From: Streptomyces sp. NBC_01750
Lineage (GTDB): Bacteria > Actinomycetota > Actinomycetes > Streptomycetales > Streptomycetaceae
Assembly (NCBI RefSeq): GCF_035918095.1
Contig: NZ_CP109137.1
Span: 1,924,001 to 1,988,000, forward strand
Direction: 5' to 3'
Length of the DNA stretch: 64,000 bases
Positions 25,464 to 33,615 of this stretch are shown here, one piece after another. Made by a program: the position numbers and the translations under genes. Under the pieces are notes generated by a model. That model worked only from the letters and a program-made list of their open reading frames with translations. It searched no databases and had not been told where the DNA came from. Positions within the stretch are counted from its first letter, which is position 1. Each line of letters opens with the position of its first letter.

Positions 25464-26824
25464 GCGGTCTTCTCCAGGGGGTGGCCGGTGGCCTTGGACC
25501 AGTCGCCCGGTCCGCCGTCGAGGACAGCGAGATCCCGGTGCCCGGCGCGCTGCAGCAGGCTGGCGGCGGTCATGGCGCGCTCGCCGTGCCCGCAGTGGAC
25601 CACCGCGCTGTCCGGCGCTTCATCGGCACGTGCGGGGAGGTCGCCGAGTTCGATGTGGACCGCGTCGGCGATGTGGCCGGTGGTGTGCTCGGCCCGCTGG
25701 CGTACGTCGAGGACCGGGCGACCGGCGATACGCTCGGCGGTGACCAGCGCGACGGTCTGCTGCGGTCCGCCGTCGGCGGTCCAGGCGGCCATGCCGCCGT
25801 CGAGGTGCCCGGCCAGCCGCTCGTATCCGATCTTCAGGGACTGCCAGGTGAGTTCGGCGAGGTCCTGTCCTGGGGCGGTGACGAAGACGAGCGGGACCTC
25901 GTCGGGGAGCAACCAGCCCAGCCAGGTGGCGAACTGGTCGCGCAACGGGATGGAGATGGCGCCGGGGATGTGGCCGACGGCGAAGTCCGCGATCGGGCGT
26001 ACGTCGACGAGCTGTGCGCCCTGGCCCAGCAGTTGGCGTGTCTCGGCCGTCGTGAGTGCGCCGAGTGTGGGAGCGGAGCCGATCACCGCGGGCCCGCGCC
26101 GGTTCACCTCGCCCAGGCGGTCGAAGTAGGCCGGGTAGGAGCCGAGGCTGCCGAGCAACTCCCGTACGAAGGCGTCCTCGTCGGGCGCGGCCAGCAGCAG
26201 GTTGGCCTGCTTCTGCGCGGCGATGGTGGTGGTGCGTTCCGCGCCGGGCGGGGCGGAGCAGAAGGATCCGGCGCCGTGCGTGGGCCACACCGCGGTCGCG
26301 TCCGGCAGCTGGGCCAGGCGCTTGAGCGAGCGGTACTGGGCCCGGGCCAGCTCCTCCGCTCGGTCGGCACCGAGCAAGTCCGTGCGGGCTGCCGAGCCGA
26401 CGATCAGCGAGCCGCCGGTGAAGACTCCGAGCTCGCGTGCGCCGTCCAGGAGCAGGAAGGACAGGTGTTCGTCGGTGTGCCCGGGGGTGGCCAGAGCCCG
26501 CAGGGTCAGTCCGCCGAGGTCGATCTCGTCTCCGTCGGCGAGCGCGGTGTGTTCGAAGGCGCGGTTCCCGGCGGCGGAGGCGAGTACGGCGGCGCCGTCG
26601 TCGGCGGCCAGCTGCACCGCACCGGACAGGAAGTCGGCGTGCAGATGGGTGTCGGCGGCGAAGGCGACCGTGAGCCCGCGCCGCGCGGCAGCTGTCCGCA
26701 GGGCGCGCAGATCTCGGTTCGCGTCCACGGCAAGGGCCCGTCCGTCGCCGAGGTCGACGAGGTAGGCGCTGTTGCCCAGCCCCTCATCGACCAGCGGTAT
26801 CAAGTGATCGTTGGCGAAGCCCAT
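25460..26824 (-). CDS. MBL-fold persulfide dioxygenase with two rhodanese domains
   Basis: A 454-residue protein. The N-terminal metallo-beta-lactamase fold (~1-240) has THLHADFLSG (His60, His62, Asp64), ATPGHTDEHLS and WPTHGAGSFC, the iron-ligand pattern of ETHE1/CstB-like persulfide dioxygenases. Rhodanese 1 (~260-355) lacks a cysteine in its active loop (FVTAPGQDLAEL). Rhodanese 2 (~365-450) has Cys in VVHCGHGERAM. It should oxidise glutathione- or thiol-persulfide to sulfite and move sulfane sulfur. ATG 26824 follows TGGAGGATCCG. It is divergent from its likely regulator. Confidence 0.92.
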   Translation of the reverse strand: MGFANDHLIPLVDEGLGNSAYLVDLGDGRALAVDANRDLRALRTAAARRGLTVAFAADTHLHADFLSGAVQLAADDGAAVLASAAGNRAFEHTALADGDEIDLGGLTLRALATPGHTDEHLSFLLLDGARELGVFTGGSLIVGSAARTDLLGADRAEELARAQYRSLKRLAQLPDATAVWPTHGAGSFCSAPPGAERTTTIAAQKQANLLLAAPDEDAFVRELLGSLGSYPAYFDRLGEVNRRGPAVIGSAPTLGALTTAETRQLLGQGAQLVDVRPIADFAVGHIPGAISIPLRDQFATWLGWLLPDEVPLVFVTAPGQDLAELTWQSLKIGYERLAGHLDGGMAAWTADGGPQQTVALVTAERIAGRPVLDVRQRAEHTTGHIADAVHIELGDLPARADEAPDSAVVHCGHGERAMTAASLLQRAGHRDLAVLDGGPGDWSKATGHPLEKTA

Positions 26825-26884
26825 CGGATCCTCCAGGTGTCACGGAAGGTGCAGGTCGCTTCAGCGCCCGCCCTTAGCTACAAT

Positions 26885-26896
26885 ATTCCATGGAAT
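26885..26896. promoter_or_regulatory. Palindromic operator ATTCCATGGAAT
   Basis: A perfect 12-bp palindrome in the 85-bp gap between the divergent persulfide dioxygenase and ArsR-rhodanese genes, next to a TACAAT hexamer. It is the likely binding site of the adjacent ArsR-type sensor, controlling both directions. Confidence 0.65.
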
Positions 26897-26909
26897 GATG
26901 GAGGATGCT

Positions 26910-27578
26910 ATGGGAGACCCTGCGCGCAAAGCCGCGCTGTACGACGCCTTCGCACGCACCGGCAAGGCGCTAAGCAATGGAAAGCGCCTGGAACTGCTCG
27001 ATCTGCTGGCGCAGGGCGAGCGCCCCGTCGACGCGCTCGCCAAGGCTGCGGGGCTGAACCTGACCACCGCCTCGGCGCATCTTCAGACCCTCAGGCAGGC
27101 GGGACTCGTGGCCACCCGCCGCGACGGCGTACGCATCTACTACCGGCTGGCCGGCGACGATGTCGCAGCCCTCTACGCGCTCCTGCGCCAGGTCGCCCAG
27201 AGGCATCAGACCGATGTCGAGCCCGCCCGCACCGCCTACCTCGGAACGGACGAAGCCGAGGAGGTCGACCGCGAGGATCTCCTGGCCCGCGCCCAGGCGG
27301 GCGGGGTCGTCGTCCTCGACGTCCGGCCGGCCGAGGAGTACGCCGCCGGGCACATCCCCGGCGCGGTGTCCATCCCGATCGACGAACTCGCTGAGCGCAT
27401 CGCGGAGTTGCCGGCAGATGTCGAGGTGGTCGCCTACTGCCGTGGCGCCTACTGTGTCCTCGCCTACGACGCCGTACGCCTGCTGCACGAGCATGACCGC
27501 AAGGCGGTCCGGCTGACCGACGGGATGCTGGAGTGGCGTCTGGCCGCGCTGCCCGTGGACAGCGGGGCCGCCGCGTGA
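26910..27578 (+). CDS. ArsR-rhodanese fusion regulator (sulfane-sulfur sensor)
   Basis: A 222-residue protein. An ArsR winged helix (~10-95: NGKRLELLDLLAQGERPVDA, LNLTTASAHLQTLRQAGLVA) is fused to a rhodanese domain (~115-215). Its active loop is CRGAYC (VVAYCRGAYCVLAYDAVRLL), with two cysteines that can hold persulfide. ATG 26910 was chosen over 26895/26898 because GGAGG is five bases upstream. It probably represses the divergent dioxygenase operon until sulfane sulfur modifies it. Confidence 0.88.
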   Translation: MGDPARKAALYDAFARTGKALSNGKRLELLDLLAQGERPVDALAKAAGLNLTTASAHLQTLRQAGLVATRRDGVRIYYRLAGDDVAALYALLRQVAQRHQTDVEPARTAYLGTDEAEEVDREDLLARAQAGGVVVLDVRPAEEYAAGHIPGAVSIPIDELAERIAELPADVEVVAYCRGAYCVLAYDAVRLLHEHDRKAVRLTDGMLEWRLAALPVDSGAAA

Positions 27579-27589
27579 TTCCCGCACTC

Positions 27590-27883
27590 GACGGCAGCCC
27601 GGTCTACCTGGACCCGCAGCTCACCGGGCAGATACCCAAGTGTCGGCGTCAGCCGGAGGTGGTCGGCAATGGGATCCAGGCCCAGCACACGGACCCGCCC
27701 GGACGTCGGCCGCAGGAGCCCGGCCAGGCAGCGGATGGTCGCGTCTTGCCCGCCCCATTGGGGCCGAGGAATCCGAACACCTCGCCCCTGTTCACGGTGA
27801 TGTCCAGCCGCTCGACGCCGACGGTCCTCCCGTACCGTTTCGTCAGGGGCATTGAGTTCGATCGCCGGTGTCGCGCTCTGCAC
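27590..27883 (-). pseudogene. ABC transporter ATPase, N-terminal remnant
   Basis: Pieces in two or three frames give [34 protein letters not shown] (Walker A), then [20 protein letters not shown] and LGYLPGELRV. The protein normally continues to the signature and Walker B motifs, which are missing. The start would be GTG 27883 with GAGGGAGG upstream. It is convergent with the ArsR-rhodanese gene. Confidence 0.75.
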
Positions 27884-27956
27884 TGTCCCGCCTCCCTCTT
27901 GCCGACGAAGGCGCCGTTCGCCGTCCCCCTGCCGGGCAGGACGCAGGCAACGTGGC

Positions 27957-28427
27957 TCAGGCGGCCTCGGTCGGGCCGACTCCTGCCTTGCTGTCCGGCC
28001 GGATAATGACCACCGGACACGTGGCGTGCAGAGCACATTGCTGGCTCACAGAGCCCAGGAGAGCACGGGCGAAACCACCCCGCCCCCGGCTGCCCACCAC
28101 CAGCACCTCAGCCCCCTCCGCCGCGGCCAGCAGCACCGCCACCGGATTGCCACGCACCAGACTTTGCCGCACCTCCACAGACGGCGCGTCCCCGACCACA
28201 CCGCGCAGCTCTTCGACGAACCCGGAGCGCGCCACCTCCTCGTCGAGATCGGCGTCCACCGCCGGAGCAGACCAGCCGTGCATCCCCGGAAGCTCCCACG
28301 CACCCACTGCCTCCACGAAGCCCCCGATGAGACCGGCGTACCTGATCGCCCACCGCAGAGCCGTCTGCGACGACGGCGAACCATCGACACCCACCACAAC
28401 CCGGCCCGCCGATGCATTGCTCTCCAT
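27957..28427 (-). CDS. Universal stress protein, single UspA domain
   Basis: A 156-residue, one-domain Usp, the only single-domain copy here. It starts [20 protein letters not shown] and has an intact ATP signature ([15 protein letters not shown]), then [18 protein letters not shown] 28427 was chosen by homology to the first beta strand; ACAGGG precedes it. No 14-bp box was found upstream, so its regulation may differ from the tandem forms. Confidence 0.92.
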   Translation of the reverse strand: MESNASAGRVVVGVDGSPSSQTALRWAIRYAGLIGGFVEAVGAWELPGMHGWSAPAVDADLDEEVARSGFVEELRGVVGDAPSVEVRQSLVRGNPVAVLLAAAEGAEVLVVGSRGRGGFARALLGSVSQQCALHATCPVVIIRPDSKAGVGPTEAA

Positions 28428-28600
28428 ACCCTGTCGCCTTTCTCGCACGGACCCCTGTAATCCACGCTGCCCGCCCTCAGCGAAGCCCGCCACGCGAAGA
28501 GCGGCCCCGGCACCGCCACGCAGACCCGCAGGGTGGCGTGCTCAGTCGTGCCCACCGCGGGATCGTGCACCGTCCCGTCCCGCTCGGTCCAGCGAACCCG

Positions 28601-29110
28601 TCACGGGGTGCAAAGCTCCCTGGCAATCCCATCCGCCCAGGCGTCAATGGCCGGCCAGTCGCGGTAGTCGCCGTACCTGAGGCCCATCAGCCGGAAGATC
28701 ACTCGCCCGGTGACGGGCAGCTGGCTGGGCTTGATGACACCCGACAGGAGGCGATGGGTCCTGTAGGGGATGTGATCAGGGAGGTCGTCGATGATGACCG
28801 CTTCCTCCTCGCCAGCCAAGCGCCTCCACGGGCCGCGCATCGCGCCGGGCATCCCCACGCTGAAAATCCACACGGGGCGGACCCGGAACAGATCGCTGTT
28901 GCGGTGCACAAAGTCCTTCGCCGCGTCCAGCCAGGCCTGCCCATGGACCGCGCTGCCGAGCACGAAAGCCTCGTACGCGTCCTCGTCCTCGACCTCGCTC
29001 ATGGGCCGCACGTCGGCCTTCAGACCCGCCTCGCCGAGTCGTGCCCCGATGCGCTCCGCGATCTCCCGTGTGGAGCCGTGTGCGGTGGCGTATCCCACCA
29101 GAACGTTCAT
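28601..29110 (-). CDS. Flavodoxin-domain protein
   Basis: A 169-residue protein with the FMN phosphate loop ATAHGSTREIAERIG near the N-terminus (MNVLVGYATAHGSTREIAER) and FVLGSAVHGQAWLDAAKDFV. Size and layout recall HemG-type protoporphyrinogen oxidases and other actinobacterial stress flavodoxins. It may carry electrons or reduce quinones in low oxygen; the partner is unknown. ATG 29110 follows GAGAGGCGAAG. A broken relative lies at 35085-35296. Confidence 0.85.
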   Translation of the reverse strand: MNVLVGYATAHGSTREIAERIGARLGEAGLKADVRPMSEVEDEDAYEAFVLGSAVHGQAWLDAAKDFVHRNSDLFRVRPVWIFSVGMPGAMRGPWRRLAGEEEAVIIDDLPDHIPYRTHRLLSGVIKPSQLPVTGRVIFRLMGLRYGDYRDWPAIDAWADGIARELCTP

Positions 29111-29279
29111 GGCTTCGCCTCTCTGTTGTGCCCGTGCGCGGCGTGGCGGTGATCGTCAAGACGGTGCGGCTGACCGTCAACCGCTGACGCGCTGGACCGT
29201 TCGAGCGACAGGAACGGCATCGGCGAGGGCCGGTGAGTGGGGATAGTCACCCTCATCAATGGGTACGCCCGTGCGATCG

Positions 29280-29500
29280 GACATAAGTGCAGCAGTACAC
29301 GTCGTCCGGGCCCGCATCCAGGACGTACGCGGCGGTGATTGTGCGGGCGACGACGGCTTCGTGGACATGGACCGCGCCCTTGGGGACATCGGTGGTGCCG
29401 ATGGTGAAGTGCAGCAGCGCGGCAGCGCGGCCCTCTCGTCGGGGCCCGTGCGCGGCACGGTGAAGTCCTCGTCCGCCTCCGCGAGCAGCGTTCCAGGAAA
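29280..29500 (-). pseudogene. Acetyl-CoA synthetase-like (AMP-binding) remnant
   Basis: The frames give [20 protein letters not shown] (joined over a shift near 29425), then [20 protein letters not shown] and [13 protein letters not shown]. This is the A3 core of AMP-forming acetate-CoA ligases, with the usual SGTTGxPKG loop degraded to IGTTDVPKG. Sequence before and after is missing. It is a relic only. Confidence 0.7.
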
Positions 29501-29619
29501 AGGGTGCCTCCAGGTCCTGTCGGCGCTCCCCGGCAATCAGCACACATTCAACGCAAGCGCTCCCACAGAGGCGACCGACGCGCCGACCGTGTGACGGGGC
29601 TCCGGACGTAAGGCCGCGA

Positions 29620-30495
29620 TCACACCGGCTGCGGTACGACGGCCACGGGGCAGTCGGCGTGGTGCAGCACGGCATGCGCCACCCGGCCGAGCTCGAGACC
29701 GAAGTGGCCCTGGCGCCGCTGTGCGCCGACGACGAGCAGATCCGCAGCGGCCGAGCGCTGCACCAACACCTTGTGGGCCGGGCCTTCGACCGTGGTCCGG
29801 TGCACTTGCACGGCCGGGTTGTCACGGACGGACTCCCCAAGCGCCTCGTCCAGCAGCGTCGCGGCCTGCTCCTCGTAATAGCGGGCAGGATCGTCGGCGA
29901 GCAGCGGATGGTCCGTTGTCTCTTGCGCCGGGCGGCGCCAGGCACGGACCGCATCGACGTTGCAGCCGCGGGCTTCGGCCTCGCGCAGGGCGTACGTGAC
30001 CGCCGCCCGTCCCCCGGCGGTGTCGGCCACGCCGAGGAGGATCCGCCCGTGCGTGCTCCCGAGTGCCGCCTTGTCGCCGCGCACCACGATGACCGGGCAG
30101 TGCGCCCGGGCCGCCACGGCCAGACCGACCGAGCCCAGCAGCAGCCCCCTCAACTCCCCACGGCCGCGCGATCCCGTGACCACCGCCGAGGCTTTGCGGC
30201 TTTCGCGAAGAAGCACGGTTACCGGGTCGTCGGTAAGTACCTCTGCCGAAACCTTCACATCCGGGTTCCGTCGGCCGGCTCGTTCGGCGGCCGATCCGAC
30301 GATGTTCTCCGCGAAGACCTGCTCGTGAGGACGTCCGAGGCTCCCGGCAAGAGCGACGCCCTCGTAATGCTCCCACTTGGAGGCGTACACCAGCCGCAGT
30401 GGCACTCCATAACGCGCTGCCTCGTCCACCGACCAGTCGAGTGCCTGGAGGCTGGACTCGGATCCGTCGACACCCACGACCAAGGGCAGCTCCAT
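29620..30495 (-). CDS. Universal stress protein, two UspA domains
   Basis: A 291-residue tandem Usp. Domain 1 ([20 protein letters not shown]) carries [15 protein letters not shown]; domain 2 begins near residue 150 ([20 protein letters not shown]) and ends [18 protein letters not shown] with a degenerate glycine loop. ATG 30495 is preferred to an upstream in-frame GTG at 30504, whose ribosome-binding site would be too close. Two boxes exactly 20 bp apart start 79 bp upstream. Confidence 0.92.
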   Translation of the reverse strand: MELPLVVGVDGSESSLQALDWSVDEAARYGVPLRLVYASKWEHYEGVALAGSLGRPHEQVFAENIVGSAAERAGRRNPDVKVSAEVLTDDPVTVLLRESRKASAVVTGSRGRGELRGLLLGSVGLAVAARAHCPVIVVRGDKAALGSTHGRILLGVADTAGGRAAVTYALREAEARGCNVDAVRAWRRPAQETTDHPLLADDPARYYEEQAATLLDEALGESVRDNPAVQVHRTTVEGPAHKVLVQRSAAADLLVVGAQRRQGHFGLELGRVAHAVLHHADCPVAVVPQPV

Positions 30496-30573
30496 CGTGC
30501 CCACCGCCTTCCGTTCGGCTGAGGGGAGACGTTCCCGTTGTCACCGTCGCACTCGGGGCGGGCCGCTCGGGAG

Positions 30574-30607
30574 GGGCGGTTCGGCCCTGGTACGGGCTCT
30601 TCGGCCC
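30574..30607. promoter_or_regulatory. Tandem DosR-like boxes, 20 bp apart
   Basis: GGGCGGTTCGGCCC (30574-30587) and GGGCTCTTCGGCCC (30594-30607). Each has one change at the fifth base. They are phased by exactly 20 bp and lie 78 bp before the Usp start. Confidence 0.6.
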
Positions 30608-30706
30608 AACCCCGCCGCGAACCTTCGCACCCGGATCTCTCGGCACCGTCCGCCGGGCGGAGCGGCGCTGTCGGAGGCGGGGCCGCCGCTGAACCGTCGA
30701 CTCGGC

Positions 30707-32260
30707 TCAGTCCGTTTCCATATAGGGGCGGCGGAAGACAGGGGCTTGGCCGGTGCCGTTGGGGCGTACGGCTGCCAGCGCCTGGACGACCGCGGCCTCC
30801 AAGGGACCGCTGGTGTCGACCGTGACGGCTTCCGTCCATGGCGGCTCTTTGCTTGCCATGGCAGTGGCCACGTCGAGGTCGGCGTCGGATGCTCCGGGGG
30901 CGCGCGTACGCAGGCGGGCCGCCGACACGGCGTCCGGCACCTGGCAGTGCAGGGCCACCAGGTCGGCGCTGACGCGTTCGGCCATACGCAGGGCAGCTTC
31001 GCGCTGTTCCGCATCGGACCAGGTAGCGTCCAGGACGACGGACTCGCCCGAGGACAACAGGGCGGATGCGCGGTCGAGCAGGGCCGTGTAGGTCTTGGCG
31101 GTCCACTCGGGTGTGTACAGGCCTTCGCCGTAGCCGGTCGCGGCGGACACCTCTGCGGGGATGCCCGCCAGCTCTTTGCGGAGACGGTCACTGCTGAGGA
31201 GCGTGACGCCGAGGCGATCGGCCAGCGCGCCGGAGAGTGTGGACTTGCCGCTGCCCGGCAGCCCGCCGACGAGCGTGAGGCCGACAGCGGACGTCCTCAG
31301 GTGACGCAGCGCTGTCAGGACCAGTCGCCGTGACGCGGCCTCAGCGCCGGGCGCGCCCTGCCGGGCCTGGATCAGCGAGACTTTGGCACGGACGAAGGCG
31401 CGATAGGCGACATAGTGGTGCCGCAGGGACGGCGGTGCCGGGTCGCCGGAGTACTCGCTGTACTGGGCAAGGAAGAACCCCGCGGCCTCCGGGGCTCCCA
31501 GCTGCTCCAGGTCCATGGCAAGGAAGGCGGCGTCGTCAAGGCCGTCGACGTAGCGCAGGTGGTCGTCGAACTCCAGGCAGTCCAGGAGGCGGGGGCCGTC
31601 GTCGAGGCAGAAGATGTCCTCTGCGAGCAGGTCGCCGTGGCCGTCGACGATCCGCCCCTGCGCGATGCGTGTGTCGAACAGCTGCTTGCGGCCGACGAGG
31701 TAGCGGCGCACCAGTCGCTCGACCTCCTCCACCTCGTCGGAAGCGTGTGCGTCGTCGGCCAGCGCGTGTACCTGCGCGAAGCTCGCTTCCCAGCGCGAGG
31801 ACAGCGCGTCTCGGGTGCCCTGCTCGTCCACGTCCGCGCTGCGGGGCGCATCCGCGTGATGGGTGGCGAGCTGCCGGGCGACAGTCCGCAGGGCACCGTC
31901 GACGACGACGCCCTCGCTTATCAGCCGGGAGAGGCGGCGCTCCGCCGGCATGCGGCGCATCACGACGAGGGGTTCTGGGGTGTCCGCGCCCGGGCTGCGA
32001 AATTCTCCCAGGCCCAGGTAGACGTCGGGGGCGAAGCGACGGTTGAGAGCCAGTTCCCGCTCGCACGCCGCACGCCGAGCCGCCACGGTGGAGTAGTCCA
32101 GGAATTCCAGGTCCACCGGCTTCTTGACCTTGTAGGCGCGGTCGCCGACGAAGAAAACGACCGCCGTATGGGTTTCGCAGACCTCTGCTCGCGGGAGCGG
32201 CGTTGCATCGATGCCGGTGCATGTCCGGAGCACGGATGCGTCGGTTCGGAGTGTGGACAT
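30707..32260 (-). CDS. Phosphotransferase/AAA fusion protein (Rv2004c-like)
   Basis: A 517-residue protein. The N-terminal ~330 residues resemble aminoglycoside-phosphotransferase-like kinases (VVFFVGDRAYKVKKPVDLEF and the catalytic loop VDGHGDLLAEDIFCLDDGPR). The C-terminal ~170 residues are a P-loop kinase with Walker A GGLPGSGKST. The same fusion is known from mycobacterial Rv2004c, a DosR-regulon gene. The substrate is unknown. ATG 32260 follows GGGAGGATCAC. It lies 70 bp downstream of a CBS-BON gene on the same strand. Confidence 0.88.
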   Translation of the reverse strand: MSTLRTDASVLRTCTGIDATPLPRAEVCETHTAVVFFVGDRAYKVKKPVDLEFLDYSTVAARRAACERELALNRRFAPDVYLGLGEFRSPGADTPEPLVVMRRMPAERRLSRLISEGVVVDGALRTVARQLATHHADAPRSADVDEQGTRDALSSRWEASFAQVHALADDAHASDEVEEVERLVRRYLVGRKQLFDTRIAQGRIVDGHGDLLAEDIFCLDDGPRLLDCLEFDDHLRYVDGLDDAAFLAMDLEQLGAPEAAGFFLAQYSEYSGDPAPPSLRHHYVAYRAFVRAKVSLIQARQGAPGAEAASRRLVLTALRHLRTSAVGLTLVGGLPGSGKSTLSGALADRLGVTLLSSDRLRKELAGIPAEVSAATGYGEGLYTPEWTAKTYTALLDRASALLSSGESVVLDATWSDAEQREAALRMAERVSADLVALHCQVPDAVSAARLRTRAPGASDADLDVATAMASKEPPWTEAVTVDTSGPLEAAVVQALAAVRPNGTGQAPVFRRPYMETD

Positions 32261-32330
32261 CGTGATCCTCCCTGCGGTGGTCGCGAACAACATCTGGTCG
32301 ACCACGCGTGCGGTGCCACATTCGGACGGC

Positions 32331-33005
32331 CTACGTGCCGCTGGTGGAACTCGTGCTGTCGTCGGTCCGGTACGTGATGTGTTCCGAGACCGAAACCACG
32401 CCGTCCACACTCCGGCACAGCCGCACAATGATCGGGATCAGACTCCTGACATCGACGGAGCCACCGAGCGTGACCTGCCCTTCGTCCACCTCAACCGTCA
32501 TCTCCGAAGGGCCGAGGCGCATTGTCGAATGCAGCACATCCCGGTTGATCTCATCGCGGATGGCGTCGTCGCGGCGAAGGAAGATCCGCAGCAAGTCGCT
32601 CCGGCCGAGGATGCCCTGGAGCCTGTCCGCCGCGTCCACCACGGGCAGCCGCTTGACGTTCTGTACTGCCATGAGGCGCGCCGCCTCGACAACAGTCCAC
32701 TCCGGACGCGCGCAAACGGCCGGAGCCGACATCAGCTCTTCGGCGCAGGCTCCCTCGGCCTTGGCCCGCTGCCACGCCTCCAGATGCGGCATCGGCACCC
32801 GACCCGACGGGTCGGACTGACCGGACGACTTGCGCAGTAGGTCGGCCTCGGACACCACACCCATCGGGCGGTCCAGTTCGTCCACGACGGGTACGGCGGT
32901 GACATCGTTCTCGGCAAGCAGCCTGACGATCTCCTTGAACGGCACATCACGCCGTACCCGGACAACATTCCGGGTCATGAGCTCTCCGACTGTTCGGTGG
33001 TGCAT
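32331..33005 (-). CDS. CBS-CBS-BON protein
   Basis: A 224-residue protein. CBS 1 (~1-60: MHHRTVGELMTRNVVRVRRD), a linker with HLEAWQRAKAEGACAEELMS, CBS 2 (~90-150: KRLPVVDAADRLQGILGRSD), and a BON domain (~165-215: MTVEVDEGQVTLGGSVDVRS). ATG 33005 has AGGGAGGGCGGA upstream. It is probably the first gene of an operon with the Rv2004c-like gene. Two boxes start 94 bp upstream. Confidence 0.92.
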   Translation of the reverse strand: MHHRTVGELMTRNVVRVRRDVPFKEIVRLLAENDVTAVPVVDELDRPMGVVSEADLLRKSSGQSDPSGRVPMPHLEAWQRAKAEGACAEELMSAPAVCARPEWTVVEAARLMAVQNVKRLPVVDAADRLQGILGRSDLLRIFLRRDDAIRDEINRDVLHSTMRLGPSEMTVEVDEGQVTLGGSVDVRSLIPIIVRLCRSVDGVVSVSEHITYRTDDSTSSTSGT

Positions 33006-33098
33006 TCCGCCCTCCCTTCGGCGTCGTGACTGTCACCGTCACGGATCAAGCCTGTCAGGAGCCTGGCATCCTCGGATGAGCCGTCCGGCCCCCCTTTG

Positions 33099-33131
33099 GG
33101 GCCGATCGGGCCGAGACCGGCCGAACGGCCC
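33099..33131. promoter_or_regulatory. Tandem DosR-like boxes, 19 bp apart
   Basis: GGGCCGATCGGGCC (33099-33112) and CGGCCGAACGGCCC (33118-33131), each one base off GGGNC-N4-GNCCC. They lie 93 bp before the CBS-BON start at 33005. Confidence 0.55.
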
Positions 33132-33198
33132 TCCGACTCGGGCTTCGCGCGCGTGGCAGGTTGGGGGTCAGCGACGCTTCGCAGGAGCGGTGACGCTC

Positions 33199-33300
33199 AT
33201 GCGAGCTCACCTTGGCGATCAACTCGTCGTCGAAGCCCGTCGTGTTCCCCGGGCGGGACGCGCACATCCATCACATCTCAGGCGACGGCCGCCCCGGATG
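33199..33300 (+). pseudogene. DUF1918 protein, internally deleted remnant
   Basis: From ATG 33199 the frame gives MRAHLGDQLVVEA. One frame over it continues VVFPGRDAHIHHISGDG. Both match the DUF1918 part of the intact fusion at 59968-60897 (MRAQLGDQLVVES and LVFPGPDAHVQHIEHG), with about 33 codons missing between. The same upstream context is conserved in both copies. Confidence 0.7.
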
Positions 33301-33436
33301 CGGCCCCCGCGAAGGACTCCACGATGAAGGCATGGTGAACCTCCGCGACCAGCTCGCGGGCGATGTCGGCCTCGTCGCGCATCACCGAGGGCGCCGTGCC
33401 GTGGTCGGCCACCGCGTCGTAGTCCGCGAGGTCCAT
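33278..33436 (-). CDS. Small hypothetical protein, 52 residues
   Basis: The frame encodes MDLADYDAVADHGTAPSVMR, then DEADIARELVAEVHHAFIVE, ending in GAASGAAVA. ATG 33436 is preceded by a strong GGCAGGAGGCGGCAGCC. It is short, acidic and helical, with no family I recognise. Its end overlaps the DUF1918 remnant on the opposite strand, so the C-terminus may have been altered by rearrangement. It is divergent from the alcohol dehydrogenase, and the boxes at 33490-33536 could serve both. Confidence 0.45.
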   Translation of the reverse strand: MDLADYDAVADHGTAPSVMRDEADIARELVAEVHHAFIVESFAGAASGAAVA

Positions 33437-33489
33437 GGCTGCCGCCTCCTGCCGTTGTCTCCGGCTTCACCATCACACCATGTGCCCTT

Positions 33490-33536
33490 GTGCCGATCGG
33501 GCCGGTGAACCCCCCACCGAGGGACCGATCGGCCCC
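33490..33536. promoter_or_regulatory. DosR-like boxes upstream of alcohol dehydrogenase
   Basis: GTGCCGATCGGGCC (33490-33503, weak) and GGGACC-GATC-GGCCCC (33521-33536), a strong near-perfect 16-bp inverted repeat. The strong one ends 79 bp before ATG 33616. Confidence 0.6.
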
Positions 33537-33541
33537 TGTGC

Positions 33542-33585
33542 GTCTGTTGTCTCTCCACCACAGGCTGGGTGGAGAGACAACAGAC
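33542..33585 (+). promoter_or_regulatory. 18-bp perfect inverted repeat in the adh leader
   Basis: GTCTGTTGTCTCTCCACC (33542-33559) is repeated inverted without mismatch at 33568-33585, with an 8-base loop (ACAGGCTG). It begins five bases after the strong box and ends 30 bases before the start codon. In RNA it would form a very stable hairpin close to the ribosome-binding site; as DNA it could be an operator. Confidence 0.75.
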
Positions 33586-33615
33586 ACACATCGGACAGCT
33601 GAGGAGAGGAACGTC

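Noticed and set aside
24054..26129. 691-codon plus-strand frame
   Set aside because: Antisense to the MFS and MBL-rhodanese genes; low-complexity Gly/Gln-rich translation.
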